Part shown: positions 1 through 10,100 of the stretch, in pieces
Position numbering within the stretch: the stretch's first letter is position 1
Layout of the letters: each line of letters starts with the position of its first letter
Origin: Apis mellifera
Taxonomy: Eukaryota > Arthropoda > Insecta > Hymenoptera > Apidae
Assembly: GCF_003254395.2 (NCBI RefSeq)
Contig: NC_037638.1
Span: 19,643,207-19,707,206 of the forward strand
DNA: 64,000 bases
Direction of reading: 5' to 3'
Program-made: the position numbers and the translations under genes
The notes under the pieces: generated by a model
Database searches by the model: none
Told to the model about the DNA's origin: nothing
The model's input: the letters and a program-made list of their open reading frames with translations, nothing else

Positions 1-1044
1 CTTCGTCTATTGACAATTATAATAATTTATAAATTATATTATAAATCTTTGAATCAAAATTTGAGTTTAAATATTGTATTTTATCAATATAATTTTTTAA
101 TTTTGTATATTTAATTTACGATTTTGATTTTTATTCGTGCAAATTATCGTTTGTTCGTTGTAAGTAATATTGAATGATTAATTGTTTAGACGCGTTTAAG
201 AGATAATCCGATAATTTTTTTTGTTTTATTCGTTATTCTTTTTATTTTGTTCTTTTAGTTCTTAAATAACTGTAGTTAAATTATTATATCAATTTTATTT
301 CGCATATACGCAATTACGAATATTTCCTTCATCGTTTTCATATATTTATTCTGTGCCCTCAACTCGTGTATTATTTCTTTGTTTTGATTTTACACTTAAG
401 ACGTATTACGATTTCCTATAATCTGTTTCCAAGAAATTGTCGGTTTACATTCGTGTTCGATATGTCGTACGACTTTCTGCCGAACAAATCCCCACTCCAA
501 TTTATAATTTCATAAACAAAATCGTATCATGGAGTATCATTCTATTATCGAAAGTTGAACGAGTAAGACGGTTTGCTACAATGCGTGACTATTGCTTAAA
601 ATATTCTTTCTATATTTTAAAGATTGATTATTTTTTGTGCAGGTTAAAAGTTGTTGCTGAATTTTTTTCAAGATGTGATTTTAATATTGATACCACAATC
701 AAATGATGTTTTTATGGCAGGGCGGTAACGTTTAATCTTTATTATCAATATATTATCAAAATAGTAATAATATTTTTACTTATTTTTTATTATATTATTA
801 TTAACATGTTAAATAATTCATAATTCTATTATAACTCTATTATGAATTTAAATAATGTTAATACTTCAAAAAAAAAAAAAACAAAAGAGGAATAGATATT
901 TTTTTAAATATATTAAATTATTTTTTTAATTTCAAATTATTGAATTTATTTTTCGCTTTCGTTAATTTGTATCTTCAAGAGATAAATTTTTATGAACAAA
1001 TGCTCAATACCCTATCCTTTCCACTAACACAGATTTATTTTCAG
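1..1044. other. AT-rich non-coding DNA, nothing recognised
   Basis: Very AT-rich sequence with short homopolymer runs and no open frame resembling a protein. It ends at an acceptor-like tract (pyrimidines then TTCAG near 1039-1044) directly before the first copy of the tandem repeat. I see no RNA gene or mobile-element end here. Confidence 0.6.
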
Positions 1045-1266
1045 AAAATTTTTGTGATCGCGCGCAATGCGATCGGTAGAATCAGTGTTTGTTTCGTAAT
1101 AAAGTATTTTTAATATTTTTTAGAGCACAGCTGCTCTTATTTAATTTACTTATAATAATCATTCGCGAATTAGAGTCAGTGTTTGTTCGCCGATGTCACA
1201 TTTACGGACGCGGCAGTAGTTTTATTTTTTTTTTTTTTTTTTTACAAATTTTCGTTTTCGGTACAG

Positions 1267-1318
1267 GGTAAAATCAGTGCTTTCAAGAACATACGGCGAT
1301 CATCCATCACGCGAAGAG
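1267..1318 (+). other. Exon-like segment, repeat copy A
   Basis: The segment is preceded by a long T tract and TTTTCGGTACAG (acceptor-like) and followed by GAAGAG/GTAATT (donor-like). The 52 nt contain stops in some frames and look like untranslated exon sequence. The same structure recurs at 1877-1927 and 2510-2561. Splicing is inferred from the site sequences only. Confidence 0.4.
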
Positions 1319-1876
1319 GTAATTATCTTTGTATATTTTCAATTATTTTATTTTATTATTCGATTTTGCTTTAATTATTAATCGAGAAATAAATCGCTCT
1401 TTTGGAAAAATTTATTATTATTTACAATTAACTTTATAAATTAATAGATTTTATTTCTCAAATTTAAGTATTAAAATTTTAATTGTTATCATTATTAAAG
1501 ATTAGTAATATCTCGATTTTTTATTTTATTGATTTTTGGAACTAAACAAAGTTGAATTAATAATCAAAATTGTGTTTTTTTTTTTAAACTAATGTAATAT
1601 TTTATATTTTTTGTTAAAGGTACTGTCATCATTTCGACTCAAAAAAAAAATTTTATGGTCGCGGGCAATGCGATCGGTAGAGTCAGTGTTTGTTTCGTAA
1701 TAAAGTATTTTTAATAATTTTTTAGAGCACAGCTGCTCTTATTCAATTTAATTTTAATAACCATTCGCGAAATTAGAGTCAGTGTTTGTTCGCCGATTGT
1801 CACATTTACGAACGCGGCAGTAGTTTATTATTTTTTTTTTTTTTTTTTTTTTTACAAATTTTCGTTTTCGGTACAG

Positions 1877-1927
1877 GGTAAAATCAGTGCTTTCAAGAAC
1901 AACGGCGATCATCCATCACGCGAAGAG
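1877..1927 (+). other. Exon-like segment, repeat copy B
   Basis: Second copy of the segment, 51 nt, one base shorter than copy A (CAACGG in place of CATACGG). Acceptor-like TACAG and donor-like GAG/GTAATT are both intact, so all three copies would be usable as alternative exons. Confidence 0.4.
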
Positions 1928-2509
1928 GTAATTATCTTTGTATATTTTCAATTATTTTATTTTATTATTCGATTTTGCTTTAATTATTAATCGAGAAATA
2001 AATCGCTCTTTTGGAAAAATTTATTATTATTTACAATTAATAATTTTATAAATTAATAGATTTTATTTCTCAAAATTTTAAGTATTAAAATTTTAATTGT
2101 TATCATTATTAAAGATTAATAATACTTTGATTTTTTATTTTTATTAAATTTTGAAACTTAACAAAGTTGAATGTATTATTATTTAAAAATTTTTAAATAA
2201 TCAAAATTATACTTGTTTTAAACTAATGTAATATTTTATATTTTGTTAAAGGTACTGTCATCATGTCATCCTTTGGACTTTTGAAAAAAATTTTGTGGTC
2301 GCGCGCAATGCGATCAGTAGAATCAGTGTTTGTTTCGTAATAAAGTATTTTTAATATTTTTTAGAGCACAGCTGCTCTTATTTAATTTACTTATAATAAT
2401 CATTCGCGATATTAGAGTCAGTGTTTGTTCGCCGATTATCATTTACGGACGCGTCAATAGTTTATTTTTTTTTTTTTTTTTTTCTTACAAATTTTCGTTT
2501 TCGGTACAG

Positions 2510-2561
2510 GTTAAAATCAGTGTTCTCAAGAACATAAGGCGATCATCCATCACGCGAAGAG
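2510..2561 (+). other. Exon-like segment, repeat copy C
   Basis: Third copy, 52 nt, with several substitutions (starting GTTAAAATCAG, then TGTTCTC) but both splice-like borders kept. It lies 128 bp upstream of the putative coding exon at 2690, making it the copy closest to a possible translation start. Confidence 0.4.
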
Positions 2562-2689
2562 GTAATTATCCTTGTATATTTTCCATCAATATAGTTTCAT
2601 TTTTCCTTCAGTTTTCTTCATTAATTAGTATATATATATATATGTATATATATTGTGTTCTAAATTGGTATTCGTTTTTTTCTTTACAG

Positions 2690-2749
2690 TTTTCATCCTC
2701 CAACTTCGTAATGGATCACGACAGCAATGCAGATTCTTCGCATCTAATG
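2690..2749 (+). CDS. Possible short first coding exon, unknown protein
   Basis: A pyrimidine-rich tract ending TCTTTACAG (to 2689) precedes a 60 nt segment with ATG at 2711. It reads MDHDSNADSSHLM and ends at ATG/GTGAGT, a strong donor, in phase 0. The composition (G, C and acidic/polar codons) differs from the AT-rich surroundings, which favours coding use. I do not recognise the protein. Plausible downstream partners, all unproven, are 6726-6783 (after TTGTTTCAG; reads ELLRNFNKEESKEDSYSVT in phase 0) and the islet ending near 7799. Together with the repeated upstream exon-like segments, this suggests a plus-strand transcription unit starting in the left arm. It could equally be a non-coding RNA exon. 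Confidence 0.3.
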
Positions 2750-4080
2750 GTGAGTCGCATGCATTTTGGTTCCTCTGGTCATTCAATCATGTCGTAGGAT
2801 GAAAGATCCGAATCGACACGGATGACTGGTTGTATACGTAGATTTTTGCACGAGCACAATGACCACGGGTATAATATTTATTATACCCGTGAGTAGTAAC
2901 ATTTCATTTGTGTTTTATTTATTAGATCAGGATAGGTTTTCTTGCACATCGCGTTTTTAATAAAACGATATTAATAATTAACATTATATGAATAAGTTTT
3001 AACGTAATATTAGAAATTATACAATAATAATGATGATGCATATGATAATTATAATGTTTATATTAATGATTATATTAATGATTATATATAATAATGATTA
3101 TTTATTATCACATGATAATAAATAATATTTAATTTTTCTATTTCAATTATTTCTCTCTATTTCATATATATTCATAATGCATGGAAAGAATTAATTATTT
3201 GACATTTTATTCTGAATTTAAATTCGAAATGTAAAAATATTTAGTTTTTCATGTTTCTTCCGTACAAAAAATGTAATAAAATATAGTGTAAGAAAACATT
3301 TCGCGACAGGTAGATTTTTAAATCAAAGCCACAAGTTTTGAACATTGTTTTAGTACTTTCGAAAATCTGCTTTGATGAAAAGATCGCCTGAGGTACTATT
3401 TTCATTAATATTTAGAGTCAATGATCTAGAGTCAATAATTTCTTATTTTTAATTATCAGAGATAAATTTCTTGTTCATTGTTCATATATATATATATATT
3501 ATTTTTTCTTTATTTAATTAAAATTAATATTTATTCATTGTAAAGATTTATTAAAATTTGAAATAAAACAAGCAGATTAAGAAATATTAGCCCGTTAGAA
3601 ATATTAGAAATAGATACTAATACTTTTTTTAGCTCAGGATTTTCAGATTTAACCCCTTCCGTGTTCATTGCCAGGAACTCATTCACGTGCCCAGGTGCTA
3701 CTTGAGTGAAGGAGAGGCAATGAGCATGATGAATCTAGTTATTAAGTTAATAAAAATTTTTCAGCGATTGACGATGTATTAGTGTATCGTGCACGACGTA
3801 TTTTCCACATTGTGTGTGTGATTAGGCTGTGGAATTGCGTCGTTATTCGTTATTCGTTATTAATTATTAATTATTATTCCATTCACAATTATCATACAAT
3901 AACAATTTTACATCTGCTATTAAATATTGCGGATTATAAATAATTTATTAGTTTTTTTGTTAAATTATAACAATGATACCAAGTGCCGTATCATCTAGTT
4001 AAATAATAATATCATTTAACATAATTACAATTACAATATATGCATGTTTTTACTGCAATTTACGCAATGGTCACTAGCCA
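2750..4080. other. AT-rich non-coding DNA
   Basis: AT-rich, with short TA and AAT runs. A more complex patch at about 3650-3740 (AACCCCTTCCGTGTTCATTGC and following) follows an acceptor-like TTTTCAG, but has early stops in the phase expected from the 2749 donor. No gene is recognised. Confidence 0.5.
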
Positions 4081-4139
4081 TCGTCAATCGATTTCAGGAA
4101 AATGGTACGTAAAGTTAGAGTGTGCAAGTTGTATGCCAA

Positions 4140-4198
4140 GCTCGGGTGTCGGAGGTGTCCCGGGACGCTTTCCCTAGTGTAGGCTTTTGCGCCCGAGC
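4140..4198. other. Hairpin-forming segment 1
   Basis: GCTCGGG at 4140-4146 pairs perfectly with CCCGAGC at 4192-4198, enclosing 45 nt that contain the 10-bp palindrome GTCCCGGGAC (4157-4166). The 59-nt block is strikingly GC-rich in an AT-rich background. The 7-bp closing stem recalls a tRNA acceptor stem, but I find no A box, anticodon arm or T arm, so I do not call a tRNA. It may be a structured part of a non-coding RNA or a remnant of a mobile element. Confidence 0.5.
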
Positions 4199-4325
4199 AT
4201 TATGCGTGAGAATCGTGGAATGAATGTGTTGGTATGCCTGTTTTGCCAATTTTTAAATATAGGGTTAGGTAGGATAGGTAGTATACTTCTGGTATGTCTG
4301 TTAATTATAAGTAGGTAGGGCCGGG

Positions 4326-4376
4326 CAAGTTGTCACAGTCTCTGGTCGGGTAGGCGCGTTTTCGCGTGACAACTTG
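4326..4376. other. Hairpin-forming segment 2, 11-bp perfect stem
   Basis: CAAGTTGTCAC (4326-4336) is the exact reverse complement of GTGACAACTTG (4366-4376). The loop contains a CGCG-TTTT-CGCG mini-hairpin just before the right arm. It is followed at once by TTTCAG (acceptor-like). This is the second strong stem within 240 bp. Confidence 0.55.
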
Positions 4377-4400
4377 TTTCAGGAAATAAAATTTGAAGAA

Positions 4401-4888
4401 TCGAGGGTAAAGCTGAGATGAATGGATTATGCCATTCGTTTCTGGTTCTGCTCGTCGATTTTTCGAATTCCGCGGTCGCGGTCGCGAATTATTTCGAAAC
4501 GAACGTTGCGCTCGAGATTCTGCATATGTACGGAGAATGATCATTGCGATCGTTGGTCGTTCATGTGCACTTAGTTTCCGCGATTTAGTCATTTTTTTTT
4601 CTTTTTTTTCTTGATTTGCGATTAGTGAATCTCGAGCCTAGATTTAAGTTTCAGCGGGCATTGCGCCCGAAGGAGGAAGACCGAAGAGGCCTCGACAAAC
4701 TGTCACGAAGAGGGGCTGCACCGAATGGTTTCTCATCTTTTGGATCTGTTTTTTGGGTCCAAAGGATGGGAAGTCATTGTTACTACTTTGTCATTGTGCT
4801 CGTTTTAGTAATACGTAGTATATGTTGTTGTATTGTCTGGCCAATTTGCATGCTGGCCCATCGTTCATCCAGTTCATCATGGGCAAAT
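4401..4888. other. Intermediate-GC segment without recognised gene
   Basis: Base composition is close to balanced here, unlike its flanks. Open frames exist on both strands (for example 4429-4614 plus and 4305-4592 minus), but they are arginine-rich, overlap each other and resemble no family I know. CGCGGTCGCGGTCGCG at about 4470-4485 is a short internal repeat. Confidence 0.45.
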
Positions 4889-5567
4889 CGCGTTTTTTGC
4901 ATTAGTGTTGCGAAAAAAAATTACGGTTTGAATTAGTGTTGCGTTTTCAAATTTCGCGTTTTGTATTAGTGTTGCGATGAAAAATTACGGTTTGAATTAG
5001 TGTTGCGATGAAAAATTACGGTTTGAATTAGTGTTGCGTTTTCAAATTTCGCGTTTTGTATTAGTGTTGCGATGAAAAAACTATCGCGATTGTTCTTAAT
5101 TTTTTTGATTATGAAATACTGTAAATTTTATATATATATATTTTTTATTTTCAATTTATTTTATAGTATTGCGATTTATAATATGGAAATATTTGAAGTA
5201 ATATCTTTTCACATATAGAATAATTTTTATTAAATTTCTATTAAATTCATTTCATTAGTGTTGCGTTGAAGAATGATCGCGTTTTTAATGTAGTGTTGCG
5301 TCAATGAATAGTCGCGTTTTTTGAATTAGTGTTGCGTTTATAATGTGCCCAAAGTTCTTCCACTGATATGGTGGAAACGTTCCTGGTTCCTGGATCACTC
5401 GGTGCAAACCAGAAGAGTTGCACATTGGTGATCTTACAACGACAGCCTATGGCTGTAATGGATCCGTCATTAGTGTTGCATATAATGAAATATGAGTGCA
5501 AAAATTAGTATGTAGAGTTGCGTAAAAAACTAGAACACTCTATTAAGGGTGTATATTTTCGGGATTT

Positions 5568-5603
<36 letters not shown>

Positions 5604-5680
5604 ATAAATTAATTGCCATTGCAAATATAATAAAGCACTCATCGCGTTTGCTTTTGTGAATTTAGTATGTTAGTGTTGCG
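4889..5680 (+). repeat. TTAGTGTTGCG motif array
   Basis: ATTAGTGTTGCG occurs at 4901-4912, 4932-4943, 4965-4976, 4996-5007, 5027-5038, 5060-5071, 5254-5265 and 5325-5336. Close variants lie at 5289-5300, 5469-5480 and 5669-5680. All are in one orientation. Between 4944 and 5071 the copies form a regular pattern: a 33-bp unit containing TTTCGCGTTTTGT, two 31-bp units beginning GATGAAAAATTACGG, then the 33-bp unit again. A second motif, TCGCGTTTT, precedes several copies. It is not a CRISPR: there are no unique equal-length spacers and the host is eukaryotic. A decayed minisatellite or a repeated protein- or RNA-binding site are both possible. Confidence 0.85.
5570..5599 (+). repeat. Poly-T run of 30
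   Basis: Uninterrupted T30 within the motif array. No target-site duplication or element body was recognised around it, so I do not call a retroposon tail. Confidence 0.9.
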
Positions 5681-7620
5681 AAAAAATTAAAGATATTCCA
5701 CTCTCGGTTTTTCCTCGGGTTTAAATTGAGTGGATTCTTATTTTTTGGTAGCCCTTCTGGCTACTTTTTTTGAATTTTATTTTTCAGCACCCCCTTTATT
5801 AAGAGAGCATTTGTTTCATAAAAAAAAAATATTATTAAAAGTATTCGTTTTTATCAATAATAATCTTTCATTATTATTCAAAATTATTATGATCAAAATT
5901 ATTATGAAATATTTGAATTGTACAATTTAAAATTTTTTAATAAATCAGAATGTATAATTCACAATCATCATCCATTTTTTAATAAAAATTACCTTTATGA
6001 ATGTAATTGGCTCACATTTATAGTAGAATTATAATTTTATTTCACGAAGAAGATTTATTCAAAAATTTTTATTTGAAAATTTTTAATAAAATTTTTTAAT
6101 TATTAAAAAATAAATTATATTATCTCGATTGACTTGTTCCATTTTTATTGTTAATATTAAAATATTGTTATTCTTATAATATTATTAATTTGTTTGAATT
6201 CATATAAAATAAAAATTTTGGAATTAAAATTTTGTAATATAAATTTAAATTCGAATCTTTTTAAATTTTTATAATTTTGATGAATAATGAACGATTATGA
6301 ATTATTTAACAATAATTTATTAATTTGTTTTTTTTATATGATTAATATATTTTATTTCAGGTATGTTTTTTTTTTTTTTTTTTTTCCAAGTATAATTTAA
6401 TAAATGAGTTTGTTTCAGATCTATTAACTTCTAGAACGAATTTGTAATATTATTTCAAATTGATATATAAATATGTTAGCGGTTTTTGAATGAAATGATA
6501 TGAATGAAAAGAAAAGAAAAGAAAAGAAAAGAAAAAGCGAGAAAAATGCGGATATATATTTAACTCTTAAATGGAATTTTATGAATAAAAGAAAAAGAAG
6601 AATAGAAAGGAGGAATATGTTTGCATTTATAATTTTGAAGTATATAAAATAATAATTTTCTTTTATTAAAAATTGATTGTTATTGTAAATTTTTACTAAA
6701 TTCTTAAAGTTTAGGTTTGTTTCAGGAACTATTGCGAAATTTCAACAAAGAAGAAAGCAAAGAAGATTCATATTCTGTTACCTGTAATGCGCTCTCTCTG
6801 TTCCTTGTCCTTCATTTAAATTAATTTTTATTTAGATAGAATTGTGCATGCATATATATGATCAGGATCAATTCATTTTTAGATAGGATATGTAGATAGG
6901 ATAAACAAAATATAGGATATCTATAGGATTATTAAATTATATTTTATGGATCCATAAATGAAAGGTTTAAATTTTTAATAAATAGAGCTTATAAATTATT
7001 TGATTTAGTTAGGCAGGTGATTTATGAAAGAAAATTTAAATTTTTGGTAGATAGTTTATATTAGTTTTTGTAATTAGATAGAATTTGTTTAAATAATACG
7101 ATATCGTAAAAAAATAGAAAATTATTAATAAGAAATCATTATATAAAAATATTTAAAAGCATGAAATTTCAATACTGTTCAAATTATTAAATAAAATATA
7201 TTTATAATTAATGCATGTACAATTAGAGATAGCAATGAGATGTAGATGTAGATGGTGGATGTAGTATTTAATTTATTCTTAAGTATATTAATTAGTATTA
7301 AATTAGATATGTTTTTAATTAAGTGCATGCATAATAATTAAGAACAATTATAATTATAAGTAAATATGGGTAAAATAAATCTTTGTGAGATGCATTTCAT
7401 TTATTTATTTATTTATTTATTTTTTTGTTTTTTTCGTCTACTTAATTATTATATACTATTTATTATTAAATTATATTTTATAAATTATTTTAAATTTGTA
7501 TTCAATATATATATACGATATATAGAGAATATAAAATAATGATACAATGAAAGAGTATCTCACATAAGTAAATTAATTATGTAATTAATTTTAGATATAG
7601 TTTTAATTTTAAGAATCATT
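5681..7620. other. AT-rich non-coding DNA
   Basis: Very AT-rich, with an (AAAAG)n microsatellite at about 6507-6536 and (TTTA)n at about 7399-7423. The only segment with coding-like composition is 6726-6783, after an acceptor-like TTTGTTTCAG. It reads as 19 residues rich in Lys, Glu and Ser before a weak donor-like GTAATG. No gene is recognised. Confidence 0.5.
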
Positions 7621-7740
7621 ATTTTCCGCGTCGGTTTTCCTTACAATTCCTTTCGTTGTTTTGCACAACGATCAAGTATTTGAACGTTTTGCAAACATAC
7701 ACCAAAAGGAAAATTAATTTAAAAATAAATTTGTGCGTAA

Positions 7741-7799
7741 AGGAGGGTGGATGGGACGTGGCTAGGGATGGGTCTCCGACATGCAGCAACCTCCTCGAG
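7741..7799 (+). other. GC-rich islet ending in a strong donor-like site
   Basis: About 80 bp of high GC in an otherwise AT-rich stretch. It ends CTCCTCGAG/GTGAGACC, a near-consensus 5' splice site. One frame is open through it and includes GGWDVARDGSPTCSNLLE up to the donor. No convincing acceptor was found immediately upstream; a pyrimidine-rich stretch at 7622-7670 is the best candidate. It could be an exon of a left-arm gene, a non-coding RNA exon, or a fragment of a repeat. Confidence 0.3.
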
Positions 7800-7869
7800 G
7801 TGAGACCCGGGCAATCATTATTATTTGATGTACAATTCATAATCGTATCATGTATAGCAATGTCGTGAT

Positions 7870-8490
7870 ATAATTATAAATTATATACCAAATAATATGA
7901 GCTAATTGGCTGCCATCGCGATTATTAAATGTAAGTTTTACTATGATTAAATTAAAATTTAGTACTAAAATTAAATAGATTATCGAAATTTTTGTTTCAT
8001 AAATTATTGCAAAAAATGTGTTTTGCTATAGATATTTTTTATTTGTTTTTGGTTTTTCAAAATATTTTATCTAAATTTCAATGTAAATAAATTATTAGTT
8101 TTACTTCATATTGATAGAGATTATGTTTGAAGAATTGGAATGTATAATTTTTCAATCATAAAGTTATTTTTTTTTTTATGGAATTTTAGTATTCTTTTTT
8201 TTTTAATTTTGTTTTGATTGTGTTAAATATTAATTATATGGTATGTTTTGAGATATCATATTTTATGTATTATTTCATTCTTTCGTTTCATTAAAAAAAT
8301 TTTTGATTTGAAAATTTATTTTAATTTTAGTTTCTTCGTATTATTTTTAAATTCCTTCTATGAGATTATTTGTAATGTTAGAAATTTATTTTTGTAAAAT
8401 ACAAATTGATATCCGATAATTAGCTACTTATCATTTGTAGATAGTTTTTTTCACAGATGATAAATTGCAAGTTTTTGGGTATCAGCGTCG
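7870..8490. other. AT-rich DNA, nothing seen
   Basis: No open frames of note, and no repeats beyond short homopolymers. Confidence 0.6.
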
Positions 8491-8494
8491 TACA

Positions 8495-8742
8495 ACTTAT
8501 CGTCGTTCGATAAGTGACCGACTGTCCATTTTCACGATGAATCTTACCGACAGTTAGAAATAGAACGCGTTTATTTAAAAATAATTGTAAATGGCATTTG
8601 TATATTTTTAATCATTTAATTTTTTTTGTCTATAAGATTTTTTAAAATGATAATGTTTAGATCTTTGTTTTCTTTTTTAAATTTGATCTTTTAATGAATT
8701 CTCATAGATGGCGTTGCATTTAAAAAAAGCAACTGTCGGTAA
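8495..8742. repeat. Inverted repeat with internal hairpin, possible mobile-element remnant
   Basis: TTACCGACAGTT at 8544-8555 is the exact reverse complement of AACTGTCGGTAA at 8731-8742. Just outside the left arm, ACTTATCG (8495-8502) and CGATAAGT (8508-8515) form an 8-bp stem with a 5-nt loop. The arrangement resembles a short non-autonomous DNA element, but target-site duplications are not evident. Confidence 0.4.
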
Positions 8743-9073
8743 AATAAATTCCAACAGTTTCTCCAATAAAAATATGTACATGTTTGCACATGCTCATGCT
8801 TGCTCATTTTTAATTCTATTTCAATTTTAAGTTGCTTAAGCTTCAAATAGTTTGTAAAATATTATTTATAGCGGTTAAATGTTTATGTTTTATAATATTA
8901 ATTTATAATAATCCCAATTCATATCTCATAGAAGTCACTCGTATAGTAAAACAGAAACTTGCTGAATCTTTTTAGATATATATTTTTATACATATCATGA
9001 TTTGAATAATTATATATTTTTTCAATTTCATTGTTTAATTTTAATTAATGAAAAAAATTATTATCAATTGAAT

Positions 9074-9075
<2 letters not shown>

Positions 9076-9122
<47 letters not shown>
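9076..9122. repeat. (TA)n microsatellite
   Basis: About 23 TA units, close to the boundary where base composition changes from AT-rich to GC-rich (about 9250). Confidence 0.95.
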
Positions 9123-9127
<5 letters not shown>

Positions 9128-10057
9128 TGTTATCGTTATTACAAAAAAAGAAGAAGCAAATTTTGGATGGGTATGGAATATCATAACAAGAGAATCACAG
9201 GTGAAGAAATCTGACATTTTCTTTGTTTTGGGATTAAGATAAAGAAGCGAACCTAGGTATAAGGACCGTGGAAACTTTTCTGTTTGAGTCGCAGCAGGAA
9301 CAAACCAAACGCACCTCCTTTTCTTTCTTTCAAGTCAAATATTATCAGATACTTGAACGTGTAATTGTGTGCTTTATTTTTAACATCTATGACGAACGAA
9401 TGAAATATCTCTACATCGTGTTATAAAACGTTGTATTATCTTGTTTGACGTTTCATACGATTTCTAAATATAATTTCGCTATATAAGTCTTTCAAAATCC
9501 GTATCGATTACCATATCTATCGATCGTTCATAGAAGAGACATCGTCATTGTCGGGAGATCGATCGTGTGATTGTTTCGGTGAAAAATCGATTTCTTTTGC
9601 TCAAGTTTTCTATTTACCGTGCACTCACGAATGTCGGCGCCCGAGAACGACATCGGGAATCGTCGTGCGGTTTTTCCGACCACGTTTCTGGCAAATATTT
9701 ACCGGAAGGTGGAGGAGGTCCTCTTTAAATTCTACCAGCAATCGGCGCCTCGGAATACCGAAAATAACTTTAACGATCTTTCGGCTTAGTCTCGAGTAAC
9801 CGTAAAGCTGGTAATGACTGGAAACGGCGTTGCAAGGCCGAATAGCTGATTGCAACAGAGGAAGAGCTTTGATCGACATAAGAAAAATATCCATAATTCG
9901 GTCGTAAGGAATGAAATAGCTACTTGGATAAAGGCAGAGAATACGAAACGTGGATAAATTTTAGTGGGGACAGAGAAAGAGAGAAAAGATGAGCGAGAAG
10001 GAGAAAGATGGATTAAGGGCAAGAAAGAGGAAGGGATAGAAGAACAGTAACTGGAAA

Positions 10058-10100
10058 GCCCGGATTTCGTTCCCAGGACGAGCGCTCGACCGCGCTACGC
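10058..10100 (-). other. tRNA-like fragment (possible SINE head)
   Basis: Read on the minus strand, the segment begins GCGTAGCGCGGTCGAGCGC and continues to CCTGGGAACGAAATCCGGGC. The first part resembles a tRNA D-arm/A-box and the last part a degenerate T-arm, but there is no anticodon arm, so it is not a functional tRNA. This pattern is typical of tRNA-derived short interspersed elements. Confidence 0.2.

Larger units (their letters stand above)
1045..2580 (+). repeat. Tandem direct repeat of about 0.6 kb, two full copies and one partial
   Basis: Copy A runs about 1045-1648, copy B about 1649-2283 and copy C about 2284-2580. Each opens with a GTGATCGCG-like start followed by CAATGCGATC, then TAGAGCACAGCTGCTCTTA, a CATTCGCGA block, a poly-T tract of 17 or more bases, and a 51-52 nt exon-like segment. 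Copies A and B also share about 300 bp of AT-rich sequence after that segment. Copy C departs from the others after the shared GAGGTAATTATC. Differences are scattered substitutions and small indels, so the duplication is not brand new. Within each copy the phrases ATCAGTGTTTG, GTCAGTGTTTG and ATCAGTGCTTTC recur, suggesting an older internal repeat. The function is unknown; alternative first exons of one transcript is the reading I favour. Confidence 0.85.

Noticed and set aside
1089..2797. Repeated open frames starting MFRNKVFLIFF in the left arm
   Set aside because: They start at non-ATG codons, cross poly-T tracts and include splice-like sites. They arise from the tandem duplication, not from a repeated protein.
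4140..4198. tRNA gene suggested by the 7-bp closing stem
   Set aside because: Only 59 nt long, with no A box, B box or anticodon loop.
4889..5680. CRISPR-like regular repeats
   Set aside because: Eukaryotic context, no unique equal-length spacers, degenerate repeat length and no cas genes.
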